The notes: generated by a model not told the origin, from the sequence alone. A stretch of 64,000 bases of DNA from Albidovulum inexpectatum (GCF_002927635.1 NZ_PRDS01000008.1:1-64000), one strand, 5' to 3'. Positions 10,720 to 20,860 are shown, numbered from the stretch's first letter. Numbers and translations are program-made.

Positions 10720-12013
10720 ATATGCCGGCTGGGGCCGGGCCTTGCGCGCAACGGCGGAAATCGCCCGACCCGAGCGTCTGCGGGCATTGCACGGCACGAT
10801 GGGCGATGCCCTCGTCCCCGCCATGGGAATGCGGCGCAGCTATGGCGACGCGGCGCTGGTCGACGGCGGTCGGGTCATCGACATGACGCGTCTTGACCGC
10901 ATGATCGGCTTTGATCCGGCAACCGGTATTTTGGAGGTCGAAGCCGGCGTTCGTATCGGCGAGATCGCCGCGGCCTTTGCGCCGCGCGGCTGGCTGCCGG
11001 CCGTCATGCCCGGCACGGGATTTGCCACGGTCGGCGGATGCATCGCGCAGGATGTGCATGGCAAGAACCACCACCATGCCGGTTCCTTCTGCCAGCATGT
11101 CGTCTCGCTGCGGCTGGCGACCCCGACGGGCGAAAACGAGGTCACGCCGGAAGGGTCCCCCGACCTGTTTCGCGCCACGGCGGGCGGCCTTGGGCAAACC
11201 GGGGTCATCGTCTCGGCGCGCATGAAGCTGGCGCGCTGCCCCGGCGACGTGATGGTGGTGACGGAGCGGCGCATCGCGGACTGGGACGAATTCCTGGCGC
11301 GGCTGGACGGGTCGCGCGCGACCTACACGGTCGGCTGGATCGATGCGACCGCGACCGGGGCGAAACTTGGCCGCGGCATCCTCGAGGAGGGCGAAACCGG
11401 CTCGGGCCTTGTGCCGCGTCGCAGGCGGGCCGCGCGTGTGCCCATGGATGCGCCGCGCATTGCCTTGTCCTCGCCCGTGGTGCGCGCGTTCAACGCAGCC
11501 TATTTCCGGCGCGTTCCGGCCTCGGGGCGCACCGTGGTTCGGCCGATCGACGACTTCTTTTTTCCTCTGGACCGCATTCATGACTGGAACCGCCTGTACG
11601 GGAAGTCCGGTTTTCACCAGTTCCAATGCGTCGTCCCGGTTGGCGCGGCCGATGCGCTGCGCGCCATGCTGGAGCGGATTGCGCGTTCCGGCCTCGCCTC
11701 GCCCCTGGCCGTGCTCAAGCGCATGGGGGCCGGACGGGCGGGATATCTGAGCTTCCCGATGGAGGGCTATACGCTGGCCGTCGACATGCCCAATACCGAG
11801 GCGGCACGCAGCCTGATCCGCGAACTGATCGTCCAGGCACGCGATGCGGGCGGCCGTATCTATTTCGCAAAGGACAGCCTTGCGAGGGCCGAAGACATTA
11901 CGGGCATGTATCCCGAACTGGACGACTGGCGCGTGGTCGTCGGCAGGCAAGACCCGCAGGGACGGCTGATCACCGATCTGGTTCGCCGCCTGCAATTGAG
12001 AGGAACGGCATGA
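10700..12013 (+). CDS. FAD-dependent oxidase, DprE1-like
   Basis: A 437-residue flavoprotein of the VAO/PCMH-type FAD-binding family that resembles decaprenylphosphoryl-ribose 2'-oxidase (DprE1). Recognisable motifs are RSYGDAAL, the FAD-binding segment PGTGFATVGGCIAQDVHGKN with His120 in HGKNHHH, GGLGQTGVI, YGKSGFHQFQ and the catalytic-lysine motif AKDS (Lys391). Family knowledge: DprE1 oxidises polyprenyl-P-ribose to a 2'-keto intermediate that DprE2 reduces to arabinose. The position of the DprE1 active-site cysteine is Ala360 here. It overlaps the upstream gene by 20 bases and the downstream reductase by four (ATGA). The substrate is inferred, not shown. Confidence 0.82.
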   Translation: MSWKRTEYAGWGRALRATAEIARPERLRALHGTMGDALVPAMGMRRSYGDAALVDGGRVIDMTRLDRMIGFDPATGILEVEAGVRIGEIAAAFAPRGWLPAVMPGTGFATVGGCIAQDVHGKNHHHAGSFCQHVVSLRLATPTGENEVTPEGSPDLFRATAGGLGQTGVIVSARMKLARCPGDVMVVTERRIADWDEFLARLDGSRATYTVGWIDATATGAKLGRGILEEGETGSGLVPRRRRAARVPMDAPRIALSSPVVRAFNAAYFRRVPASGRTVVRPIDDFFFPLDRIHDWNRLYGKSGFHQFQCVVPVGAADALRAMLERIARSGLASPLAVLKRMGAGRAGYLSFPMEGYTLAVDMPNTEAARSLIRELIVQARDAGGRIYFAKDSLARAEDITGMYPELDDWRVVVGRQDPQGRLITDLVRRLQLRGTA

Positions 12014-12747
12014 ACAGCACCTGGATCATCCTTGGCGCAACCTCTTCCATGGCGCGGGCCTTCGCGCGCGCGGTTGCCATCGAAGGCGCGGGCATCCTGC
12101 TGGCAGGCCGGGACATGGAGGAATTGTCGCGTCTGGCCTCGGATTGTCAGCTGCGCGGGGCACGCATTGCCACGGCACTGCATTTCGACGCCCGCGACCC
12201 CGAAACCTTTGGCCCCCTGATCGCGCGCGCCTGCCAGGAAGAAGGCGAGCTCAATGCCGCTGTCTTCGCCGGTTCGATGCCCAGCCAGACCGAGATCGAT
12301 TCCGACCCGTCCCTGATCGATGGCGTCATGGCCGACAACCACACCGGCCCCGCGCGTGTGCTGCACATGCTGGCGCCCCGGATGGAATCGCGCGGCTGCG
12401 GCGCGATCGTTGGCGTCGGGTCTGTGGCCGGCGATCGTGGCCGGCTGAACAATTATGTCTATGGCGCGGCCAAGGCGGCTTTCGCCACCTACCTGTCGGG
12501 ACTGCGCAACCGTCTTGCCCGATCGGGCGTCCATGTCGTGACCGTCAAGCCGGGCTTCGTCGATACGGCCATGACCTGGGGGTTGCCGGGCATGTTTCTT
12601 GTCGCCTCGCCCGAGGCCGTGGCACAGGACATCCTGCGCGCGGTGCGCAAGCGCAGGAATGTCATTTACACGCCCTTCTTCTGGCGCTGGATCATGCTGA
12701 TCATCCGCACGATCCCCGAGCCGATCTTCAAGAAACTGAAGATCTAA
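12010..12747 (+). CDS. SDR-family reductase, DprE2-like
   Basis: A 245-residue short-chain dehydrogenase/reductase. The nucleotide-binding motif is GATSSMARAFA near the N-terminus, the catalytic Tyr-Lys pair is in NNYVYGAAKAAF, and VKPGFVDTAMTW follows; the C-terminus is hydrophobic (WRWIMLIIRTIPEPIFKKLK). This motif set is typical of DprE2-like decaprenylphospho-keto-pentose reductases. ATG overlaps the DprE1-like stop by four bases, so the two enzymes are translationally coupled, as expected for successive epimerisation steps. No UbiA-type phosphoribosyltransferase is next door, so the first step of such a pathway would have to come from elsewhere. Confidence 0.82.
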   Translation: MNSTWIILGATSSMARAFARAVAIEGAGILLAGRDMEELSRLASDCQLRGARIATALHFDARDPETFGPLIARACQEEGELNAAVFAGSMPSQTEIDSDPSLIDGVMADNHTGPARVLHMLAPRMESRGCGAIVGVGSVAGDRGRLNNYVYGAAKAAFATYLSGLRNRLARSGVHVVTVKPGFVDTAMTWGLPGMFLVASPEAVAQDILRAVRKRRNVIYTPFFWRWIMLIIRTIPEPIFKKLKI

Positions 12748-12755
12748 AGCGCCTT

Positions 12756-13343
12756 TCAAAGCGCGCGCAGCCAGAATTCCATGGGCTTTACCGTCTCGGC
12801 ATGTTCGCCGACATCCTTCCAGGAATAGCCGGTCCGGATCTCGGGCCGCGGCGAATATCCGCGTTTGCGCCAGAAATCGTCAAGCGGCCGATAGCTGGCC
12901 GGTCGCAGGGGATGGTCCGCTGGCCGCACCACCCGGCAGAAGGCCGACCATCGGCGGCCCAGCGCACGGGCGTGGGCCTCGCGCGCGTCAAAGAAGGCGT
13001 GTCCGATTCCCTGGCCGCGATATTCCGGCAGCAGGACGGATTCGGCACAGTAGAAGATCTCGCCAAGATCCAGCCCGGTATTCTGGAAGGCGGCGGAGAA
13101 TTCGTCGACGTGATCCTCCATCGGGGTACCGGTGGCCGCCCCGACCAGCCGACCGTTATCGAACGCGCCCACCACGATCGCATTGGCCGATTCGCGATAG
13201 GCGGAAAGATAGCGCCGCTCGTAATCCAGATCGCCGTCGTACAGATAGGGCCATTCGCGGAAGACCGCGATGCGCAGCCTGGCCACGTCGTCCAGCGCGT
13301 CTTCCAGCGCAGCACCGGCAAGCGGAACGACCTTCACGCTCAT
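12756..13343 (-). CDS. GNAT-family N-acetyltransferase
   Basis: A 195-residue protein with the acetyl-CoA-binding loop of the GNAT fold, seen in SVLLPEYRGQGIGHAFFDAR (the RGQGIG signature), and an earlier FDNGRLVGAATG strand. Family members transfer acetyl groups to amines; the substrate cannot be told. It is the distal gene of a two-gene unit with the NTF2-like gene upstream, with an ATGA overlap. It converges on the DprE2-like gene with an 8-base gap and no clear terminator. Confidence 0.85.
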   Translation of the reverse strand: MSVKVVPLAGAALEDALDDVARLRIAVFREWPYLYDGDLDYERRYLSAYRESANAIVVGAFDNGRLVGAATGTPMEDHVDEFSAAFQNTGLDLGEIFYCAESVLLPEYRGQGIGHAFFDAREAHARALGRRWSAFCRVVRPADHPLRPASYRPLDDFWRKRGYSPRPEIRTGYSWKDVGEHAETVKPMEFWLRAL

Positions 13344-13738
13344 GCCGAAACCTGGCGGATCCAGTCCTGAAGGTTGTAATAGGTGGTCACGCGCGTGATC
13401 TTGCCGTCCCGCAGCGTAAAGAATGCCCCTGCCGGCAGGACATATTTCTGTTCGCGGGCCTCGGGCAGACCGGGATCGTTCCGAAGATACGTCCCGTTCA
13501 CCGTGAACTCGGCCGCCGCGCGGGTGCCGTCCTCGTTCACGAAGATCACCATGTCCGTCAGTTGTTCGGAATAGGTTTCGGCCATGTGACGACAGAAATC
13601 GGCAAATGCCTGCTTGCCCATGCGCGGGCTGCCCTCGTTCACGTGATGGACGAAATCGTCATGCAGCGTGGCCAGCATTCCGTCGATATCGCCCCGGTTG
13701 AAGGCGTCGTAATAGGCCAGGATCGTGGCACGGCTCAT
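13340..13738 (-). CDS. NTF2-like (SnoaL-type) family protein
   Basis: A 132-residue alpha+beta-barrel protein of the SnoaL/ketosteroid-isomerase-like superfamily. It begins MSRATILAYYDAFNRGDIDGMLATLHDDFVHHV, the usual opening helix-turn of the family, and has the expected VNGTYLRN and FFTLRDGKITRVTTYYNL strands. Members bind small hydrophobic ligands or act as isomerases; no substrate can be assigned. ATG 13738 is preferred; the frame extends 20 codons further without family-like sequence. It overlaps the GNAT gene by four bases and is likely co-transcribed with it. Confidence 0.82.
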   Translation of the reverse strand: MSRATILAYYDAFNRGDIDGMLATLHDDFVHHVNEGSPRMGKQAFADFCRHMAETYSEQLTDMVIFVNEDGTRAAAEFTVNGTYLRNDPGLPEAREQKYVLPAGAFFTLRDGKITRVTTYYNLQDWIRQVSA

Positions 13739-13829
13739 GAGGTCCCTCCTGTCTCGGAATACGGCGTCGAATTTACGGCCATGCGGGGCTGCGGCCATGC
13801 CGCTTGCGGCGCGCGGCCGACGATTTGCG

Positions 13830-14294
13830 TCAATCCTGAACCTTGGTCGGCGGCCCGAAACGTTCGATCATCTTCGCCCGGATCTGGTCGCGTGTCTGGC
13901 GATAGGCGTTCAGTTTCGCCTCGCGCGTTTCACCGATGCCGGTCGGATCCATGATGGGCCAGTATTCGACGGTCAGGTGAAAATACCGCGTCAGCTCAAG
14001 CGCCTGCCGCTGGCTGGCGGGCGACAGGGCGACCACCAGATCGAAGCCCGAAAGGTCATCGCCCCATTGCTGCATTTCCTCGAAGCTGCGCACCCGGTGG
14101 CGGGACAGTTCGACGCCAATTTCCTTGCACACCGCGATGGCAAAGCCGTCGATGTCCAGATCGTTGCGAACCCCGGCCGATTGCACATAGCAATCCTGGC
14201 CGTAGAACTTCTTCATCATGCCTTCCGCCATGGGCGAACGGACCGCGTTGTGATCGCAGCAGAAGAGCACCGACTGGGGCAGCTTGCCGTTCAC
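13830..14294 (-). CDS. Low-molecular-weight phosphotyrosine phosphatase / ArsC-like protein
   Basis: A 154-residue protein with the LMW-phosphatase P-loop Cys-x5-Arg near the N-terminus (Cys13 to Arg19 in FCCDHNAVRS) followed by PMAEG, and the late DPTG segment that carries the general-acid aspartate. It could dephosphorylate protein tyrosine or reduce arsenate in the broad family; no arsenic genes are nearby. The start is GTG 14294, three bases after the UPF0262 stop, so it belongs to the murA-hisD block. This position next to UPF0262 is recurrent in Rhodobacteraceae. Confidence 0.85.
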   Translation of the reverse strand: MNGKLPQSVLFCCDHNAVRSPMAEGMMKKFYGQDCYVQSAGVRNDLDIDGFAIAVCKEIGVELSRHRVRSFEEMQQWGDDLSGFDLVVALSPASQRQALELTRYFHLTVEYWPIMDPTGIGETREAKLNAYRQTRDQIRAKMIERFGPPTKVQD

Positions 14295-14297
14295 GTC

Positions 14298-14777
14298 CTA
14301 GGCCCCGGAATGCAGCACGCTGATCAGCGTGAACAGGCGGCGCGCGGTGTCGATGTCAAGTTCGGCCTTTCCCTCCAGCCTTTCCTGCAGGACGCGGGCG
14401 CCTTCATTGTGAATGCCCCGGCGCGCCATGTCGATCGCCTCGATCTGGCCGGGCGGCAGGCGCTTGACCGCCTCGAAATAGCTTTCGCAGATCTGGTAAT
14501 AGTCCTTGACCACCTGGCGGAACGGTCCAAGCGACAGATGGAATTCGGCCACCTTCTGTCCATCCTCGCTCTGGATGTCGAAGACCAGGCGACGCTCGCG
14601 AATCGCAAGCAGCAGGCGGAACGGCCCCTGTGGCGCGGGCTGGCCATCGCGGCCGGGAAGTACAAAGCTGTTGTCTTCCAGCAGATCGAAGATCGCCACG
14701 CGGCGTTCCTGCTCGATCTCCGGGGTCGGCGGCGGAAGATCGCTGTCGTCGATCTCGATATGGCAGATGCGGCTCAT
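14298..14777 (-). CDS. UPF0262 family protein
   Basis: A 159-residue protein matching UPF0262, a family largely confined to alphaproteobacteria. It begins MSRICHIEIDDSDLPPPTPE and contains the conserved FDLLEDNSF, SLGPFRQVVKDYYQICESYF and DMARRGIHNEGA segments, with a helical C-terminus. The biochemical role is unknown. ATG overlaps the hisD stop by four bases (ATGA), so it is translationally coupled to hisD, and it is followed closely by the LMW phosphatase gene. Confidence 0.9.
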   Translation of the reverse strand: MSRICHIEIDDSDLPPPTPEIEQERRVAIFDLLEDNSFVLPGRDGQPAPQGPFRLLLAIRERRLVFDIQSEDGQKVAEFHLSLGPFRQVVKDYYQICESYFEAVKRLPPGQIEAIDMARRGIHNEGARVLQERLEGKAELDIDTARRLFTLISVLHSGA

Positions 14778-16087
14778 GCCGTGCCCTCGTCGTTCAGGTG
14801 GTCGAGCCGCGCCCGCACCGACAGGCCGTGCGCCTGCAGGCTTTCCGATCCGGCAAGGCATTCGGCCGCCGGGCCGATCGCGGCCAGAGCCCCGGGCGTC
14901 ATGCGGGCAATCGTCGTGCGCTTGAGGAAATCCATCACCGACAGGCCGCTGGAGAAGCGCGCCGAACGCGCTGTCGGCAAGACATGGTTCGGCCCGCCGA
15001 CATAATCGCCGATCGCCTCGGGCGTCCAGCGGCCAAGAAAGATCGCCCCCGCGTGACGGATGCGCGCGGCCAGGGCATCTGGGTCGGCCACGCACAGCTC
15101 CAGATGCTCGGGCGCGATGCGGTCCGACAGGGCGACGGCCTCGTCCATGTCACGCACCACGATCACCGCGCCGTGGTCGCGCCAGCTGGCCGAGGCAATC
15201 GCGCGACGTTCCAGCGTATCAAGGCGGGCATCGACTGCCCGCATGACGGAGCGACCGAAATCGGCGTCATCCGTGATCAGGATGGACTGGGCGCTTTCGT
15301 CATGTTCGGCCTGGGCCAGAAGATCCAGCGCGATCCAGTCGGGGTCATTCTCACGATCGGCGATAACCAGGATTTCCGACGGCCCCGCGATCATGTCGAT
15401 GCCCACGCGGCCAAAGACGCGACGCTTGGCCGCCGCCACATAGGCATTGCCGGGTCCCGTGATCTTGTCCACCGCGGAGATGGTCTGGGTTCCATAGGCC
15501 AGGGCCGCGATCGCCTGCGCGCCACCGATCCGATAGACCACATCCACGCCCGACAGGCGGGCGGCCAGAAGCACCAGCGGATTGACCGCGCCGCCCGGCG
15601 TAGGGCAGGCGACGACCAGCCGCTCGACCCCCGCGACCTTGGCCGGGATCGCGTTCATGAGAACCGAGGACGGATAGGACGCCAGCCCCCCCGGCACATA
15701 GAGGCCCGCCGCGCCGACAGCGGTCCAGCGCCAGCCAAGTTCGGCGCCGGTTGCGTCGCGCCAGCGTTCGTCGCCGGGCATCTGGCGTTCGTGATAGGCG
15801 CGAATCCGCTCGGCGGCGAGTTCGAGCGCCGCGCGCTCCTGCGCACCGACGCGGGCGCATTGGGCATCGATTTCCTCGGGCGTGAACGCCAGCGTCTCGG
15901 GCGTCAGGCGCAGCCGGTCGAAACGTTCGGTCAGTTCGATCAGCGCCGCGTCGCCACGGGTGCGGACATCCTCGATGATGGCGGCGACGGCCGCATCGAC
16001 ATCGGCGGCCTCCTCGCGCTTTGCCGACAGAAGCGCGTTGAAGGCGGCATCGAAACCGTCATCCAGGGTCGAGATGAAAACGGGCAT
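14774..16087 (-). CDS. hisD: Histidinol dehydrogenase
   Basis: Catalyses the last two steps of histidine synthesis, the NAD-dependent oxidation of histidinol to histidine, with a Zn2+ site. The 437-residue length is normal. Conserved segments include YVPGGLASYPSSVLMNAIPA, AYGTQTI, DKITGPGNAYVAAAKR, IAGPSEILVIAD, AQAEHDESAQSIL, the His-rich APEHLELC and GPNHVLPT. ATG 16087 gives MPVFISTLDDGFDAAF; a longer frame upstream is not family-like. It sits 63 bases after the DUF2948 gene in the murA-to-phosphatase block. The rest of the his pathway is not here except hisC at the right edge. Confidence 0.96.
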   Translation of the reverse strand: MPVFISTLDDGFDAAFNALLSAKREEAADVDAAVAAIIEDVRTRGDAALIELTERFDRLRLTPETLAFTPEEIDAQCARVGAQERAALELAAERIRAYHERQMPGDERWRDATGAELGWRWTAVGAAGLYVPGGLASYPSSVLMNAIPAKVAGVERLVVACPTPGGAVNPLVLLAARLSGVDVVYRIGGAQAIAALAYGTQTISAVDKITGPGNAYVAAAKRRVFGRVGIDMIAGPSEILVIADRENDPDWIALDLLAQAEHDESAQSILITDDADFGRSVMRAVDARLDTLERRAIASASWRDHGAVIVVRDMDEAVALSDRIAPEHLELCVADPDALAARIRHAGAIFLGRWTPEAIGDYVGGPNHVLPTARSARFSSGLSVMDFLKRTTIARMTPGALAAIGPAAECLAGSESLQAHGLSVRARLDHLNDEGTA

Positions 16088-16150
16088 GGATTGGCTCCTG
16101 GCTTGTCGATGCAATAGCGCGCGCCACCCTCGGCCTCAAGCCGACGACGC

Positions 16151-16630
16151 CTAGTCGGGATGGGCGGGCGCCTTGCCCGAGGGTGCGGCATAGGGCCGCG
16201 TGACGTCCTGAAGCGTCACGTCAAGGCATTCGACCGTCGCTGCGATCGCGCCATCCCCGGCCAGCGTGATCTCGACCCGGCCCGCGCCGTCCTCGGCGGG
16301 GTGCCATGCAATGTCCAGGATCGAAAGGACCGCGTCCTTGTCGGACCGGTCGATGCCGGTCGAGGCCACGCGCAGGACACCGTCGATGACCAGCAGGGCG
16401 CGAACGCGTTCATAGGGCCGTCCCGCGCGCTCTGCCGCCTCGCGGTCTTCCCAGCGGAACCGGTTGACCAGAAAGGCCAGACGATGCCGGCGCGGCTGCC
16501 AGGCCATGTCGGCCATCGTCAGGATCGCGTCCTGAACCAGGGCGGCAATCACGGGCATGTCCTCGGCCGACTCGGCCCGCAGGCGCAGCGGCCGGTCGTC
16601 TGCATCTTCGAAACGCGCGTCTTCCACCAT
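16151..16630 (-). CDS. DUF2948 family protein
   Basis: A 159-residue protein of the DUF2948 family, found between murA and hisD in many Rhodobacteraceae and other alphaproteobacteria. Recognisable segments are DMPVIAALVQDAIL, MAWQPRRHRLAFLVNRFRWED and VLSILDIAWHP. Function is unknown. Two starts overlap the murA stop: GTG at 16633 (GTGA overlap) and ATG at 16630 (TGATG); the ATG is given here. Either way it is translationally coupled to murA. Confidence 0.88.
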   Translation of the reverse strand: MVEDARFEDADDRPLRLRAESAEDMPVIAALVQDAILTMADMAWQPRRHRLAFLVNRFRWEDREAAERAGRPYERVRALLVIDGVLRVASTGIDRSDKDAVLSILDIAWHPAEDGAGRVEITLAGDGAIAATVECLDVTLQDVTRPYAAPSGKAPAHPD

Positions 16631-17898
16631 CACTCTGCCCTGACCCGTTCGATCCGCGCTCCACAGGCGCCCAGCTTTTCCTCGACCCGTTCATAGCCGC
16701 GGTCAAGGTGATAGACGCGGTTCACGACGGTTTCCCCTTCGGCTCCAAGACCCGCAAGGATCAGCGACACCGAGGCACGCAGATCCGTCGCCATGACGGG
16801 TGCGCCTTTCAGACGCTCGACGCCATGCACGGTCGCAGTGCCGCCATGAACCTCGATATTCGCGCCCATGCGCACCAGCTCTGGCGCGTGCATGAAGCGA
16901 TTCTCGAAGATCGTCTCTTCCAGCACGCTGGTGCCGTCGGCGGTGCACATCAGCGCCATCATCTGCGCCTGAAGATCGGTCGGGAAACCCGGAAAGACCT
17001 CGGTGCGGACATTGACCGCGCGCGGGCGGCCGCTGCCACGGCGCACGCGGACGCCGCGCTCGATCGGTTCGATCTCGATGCCCGCTTCCTGCAGCTTGTC
17101 GCAAAAGGCAGGCAAGAGATCCATCGTTCCGCCGATCACCTCGATCTCGCCACCGGCGATGGCGGGTGCGATCATGTAAGTGCCCAGCTCGATCCTGTCG
17201 GGGATCACCGAATGGGTCGCGCCATGCAGGCGATCGACACCCTGGATCTCGATCCGGCTCGTCCCCTCGCCCTCGATCTGTGCGCCCATGGCCCGGAGGC
17301 AGCGGACGAGGTCCACGATCTCGGGCTCACGCGCGGCATTGGTGATGACCGTCGTGCCCCTGGCCAGCGCGGCGGCCATCACGATGTTCTCGGTCGCACC
17401 GACCGAGGCAAAGCGCAACTGGATCTGCGCCCCCTTCAGCCCCTTCGGCGCGGCGGCATGCAGATACCCATCCTTCAGCTCGATCGTGGCGCCCAGAGAC
17501 TCGAGCCCATGGATATGGATGTCCATCGGCCGTGCGCCGATGGCGCAGCCACCGGGCAAAGAGACCACGGCATGCCCGGCCCGCGCCAGAAGCGGCCCCA
17601 AAACCAGATTCGATGCCCGCATCCGCCGGACGATCTCGTAATCGGCGCGATGGCTGGTCAGGTCATGGCTGGACATGGCCAGGACGCGGCCGTCCTGCAT
17701 GGACCGCACCTCGGCGCCCAGAGACTCAAGCAACAGCGTCATGGTGCGGATATCCGACAGACGCGGCGCATTGGTCAGCGTCAGCGGCTCGTCCGAAAGA
17801 AGCGTCGCCGGCATCAGGGCAAGACAGGCATTCTTGGCGCCCGCAACATGAATCTGCCCCCGGAGCTCGACGCCCCCTTGTACGATGATCGAATCCAT
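16630..17898 (-). CDS. murA: UDP-N-acetylglucosamine 1-carboxyvinyltransferase
   Basis: First committed step of peptidoglycan synthesis: transfers enolpyruvate from PEP to UDP-GlcNAc in the cytoplasm. The 422-residue length is normal. The protein begins [24 protein letters not shown], where the AKNA segment holds the catalytic Lys. [20 protein letters not shown] contains the active-site Cys (fosfomycin target), and [15 protein letters not shown] and IFENRFMH follow. It heads a five-gene minus-strand block with DUF2948, hisD, UPF0262 and the phosphatase; a 50-codon basic ORF precedes it by six bases. Confidence 0.97.
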   Translation of the reverse strand: MDSIIVQGGVELRGQIHVAGAKNACLALMPATLLSDEPLTLTNAPRLSDIRTMTLLLESLGAEVRSMQDGRVLAMSSHDLTSHRADYEIVRRMRASNLVLGPLLARAGHAVVSLPGGCAIGARPMDIHIHGLESLGATIELKDGYLHAAAPKGLKGAQIQLRFASVGATENIVMAAALARGTTVITNAAREPEIVDLVRCLRAMGAQIEGEGTSRIEIQGVDRLHGATHSVIPDRIELGTYMIAPAIAGGEIEVIGGTMDLLPAFCDKLQEAGIEIEPIERGVRVRRGSGRPRAVNVRTEVFPGFPTDLQAQMMALMCTADGTSVLEETIFENRFMHAPELVRMGANIEVHGGTATVHGVERLKGAPVMATDLRASVSLILAGLGAEGETVVNRVYHLDRGYERVEEKLGACGARIERVRAE

Positions 17899-17904
17899 TT
17901 GCCC

Positions 17905-18057
17905 TCAGTTCTGCCTGTCGTCCCCGTCGGGTTTCTTTGCCCGGGCGCGCGCCTGCGCCTTGCGTCGCGCAAGGTTGGCCTTCAGCGCGGCCTTCAACCT
18001 GGCCTCGCGGTCGTTGGGCGTTTCCCTGGTCCGGTCCTTGGGGGATCTGCTGTTCAT
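17905..18057 (-). CDS. Small basic hypothetical protein (50 aa)
   Basis: A 50-codon frame starting MNSRSPKDRTRETPNDREAR and continuing as an Ala/Arg/Lys-rich helix that includes LKAALKANLARRKAQARARAKK. It stops six bases before the murA ATG, so it would be the first gene of the murA unit. It looks like one amphipathic basic helix that could bind nucleic acid or ribosome. I know no function. Support is its position and tight spacing rather than any domain, so it could be non-coding leader. Confidence 0.5.
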   Translation of the reverse strand: MNSRSPKDRTRETPNDREARLKAALKANLARRKAQARARAKKPDGDDRQN

Positions 18058-18100
18058 GCGCCTTCTCTACATTGGTTGGCAAAAAGGGTCCAGATAGGCC

Positions 18101-18127
18101 TTGCGCAAGCGCGAATTTCTGTCTAAA
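18101..18127 (+). promoter_or_regulatory. Putative promoter for tRNA-Thr
   Basis: TTGCGC (18101-18106) and TCTAAA (18122-18127) are separated by 15 bases, shorter than optimal. The -10 ends 18 bases before the tRNA 5' end. Confidence 0.3.
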
Positions 18128-18145
18128 CGCCGCCCCACGAAACGG

Positions 18146-18220
<75 letters not shown>

Positions 18221-18336
18221 TCCCCACACCGCATCATCCCATTTCAGAAGCCGGACCCGGTGCAGCCGGTTTTGTCCGCGCCTGCATCGTCTTATTGTGC
18301 GCGCGAATCGTCAGCCAGACAGGACCGCACCATTCC

Positions 18337-19356
18337 ATGCCGGACGACAGAACTCAGGACATGACGCAAGCCGGGCCCGCCGGGTTCAATATCCTGTGCA
18401 TCGGTCAGGCGGGACGTCTGGCCTATGAGGCCGTGATCCTGGCAGCCACGCTGCGCGCGGCCGACCCCGCGGCGGCGGATCGCCTGATCGTGGCCGAGCC
18501 CCAGCCCGGACCCCTGTGGCCGGACGATCCGCGCATGCCCGAGGACATACGCGCGCTGCTGGTGTCGCTTGGCGCGCGAATCGTTCCGTTCGAAAACAGG
18601 CATTTCGGCGCGTCCTACCCCCACGGCAACAAGATCGAAGGGTTGTTTGCCCTGCCCAAGGGTGAACCGTTCATCTTCTTCGACACGGACACGCTGTTCA
18701 CCGGTCGGGTCTCCGAGATCCCCTTCGACTTCGACCGCCCCTCGGCCTCGATGCGGCGAGGCCCCACATGGCCCACGATCGAACTGTACGGCCCGGGCTA
18801 TACCGCGATCTGGAAATCCCTCTACGACCGCTTCGGGCTGGACTTCGAAAGCTCGCTCGACCTGTCGCAGCCCGACGAGTACTGGCAGCGATACCTGTAT
18901 TTCAACGCCGGCTGGTTCTTCTTTCGCTGCCCGCACGAGTTTGGCGAACGCTTCCTGCACCATGCCCTGACGATCCGCGACGACCCGCCCGAAGAACTGG
19001 TCTGCCAGCCCCTGGACCCGTGGCTGGACCAGGTCGCCCTGCCGCTTGTGATCCATTCCTTCGGGGGTGGACGTCCCGGGCCGGAACTCTGCGGGCTCGA
19101 TGGTCATGTCAGCTGCCATTACCGCTGGATACCGCTGCTGTACGCGAAGGAATCCGACGCCGCCGTGCAGGCCCTGGAAACGGCCATCGCGCCCAACAGG
19201 ATCAAGAAGGTTCTGAAACAGTACGAACCGCTGCGCAAGCTGGTCTATCAGCGCAAGGGACATCGCATTCGCGCCATGTTCGACCGCAGCGCCCTGCCCC
19301 GGCGCGAACAGGCAATTCGCAATCAAATCAAGCGCGCCAAACTCTGGTTACGCTAG
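18337..19356 (+). CDS. Putative glycosyltransferase-like protein
   Basis: A 339-residue cytoplasmic protein that I do not firmly recognise. It opens with a Rossmann-like segment (FNILCIGQAGRLAYEAVILAATLR) and has a DxD-type motif, FIFFDTDTLFTG (Asp116, Asp118), of the kind that binds nucleotide-sugar and metal in GT-A glycosyltransferases. It continues with an aromatic WFFFRCPHEFGERF region and a basic C-terminal helix (RIKKVLKQYEPLRKLVYQRK). There is no signal peptide. The gene lies alone between tRNA-Thr and the DegP-like gene. ATG 18337 has AGGA upstream; a second in-frame ATG eight codons later is possible. Glycosyltransferase is an inference from the DxD motif. Confidence 0.55.
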   Translation: MPDDRTQDMTQAGPAGFNILCIGQAGRLAYEAVILAATLRAADPAAADRLIVAEPQPGPLWPDDPRMPEDIRALLVSLGARIVPFENRHFGASYPHGNKIEGLFALPKGEPFIFFDTDTLFTGRVSEIPFDFDRPSASMRRGPTWPTIELYGPGYTAIWKSLYDRFGLDFESSLDLSQPDEYWQRYLYFNAGWFFFRCPHEFGERFLHHALTIRDDPPEELVCQPLDPWLDQVALPLVIHSFGGGRPGPELCGLDGHVSCHYRWIPLLYAKESDAAVQALETAIAPNRIKKVLKQYEPLRKLVYQRKGHRIRAMFDRSALPRREQAIRNQIKRAKLWLR

Positions 19357-19412
19357 GGGATTGAAAACCGGCGCGGGCGCGGCCAGCTTGCGCCCCAGGA
19401 AGGAGAGTTTCG

Positions 19413-20789
<1,377 letters not shown>

Positions 20790-20860
20790 GTGCGACCGGT
20801 TGCCGCGGCCATGACCTTGGCCTAACGTCTGGCGCGAACACACCAGCCGGAGGATACCAA

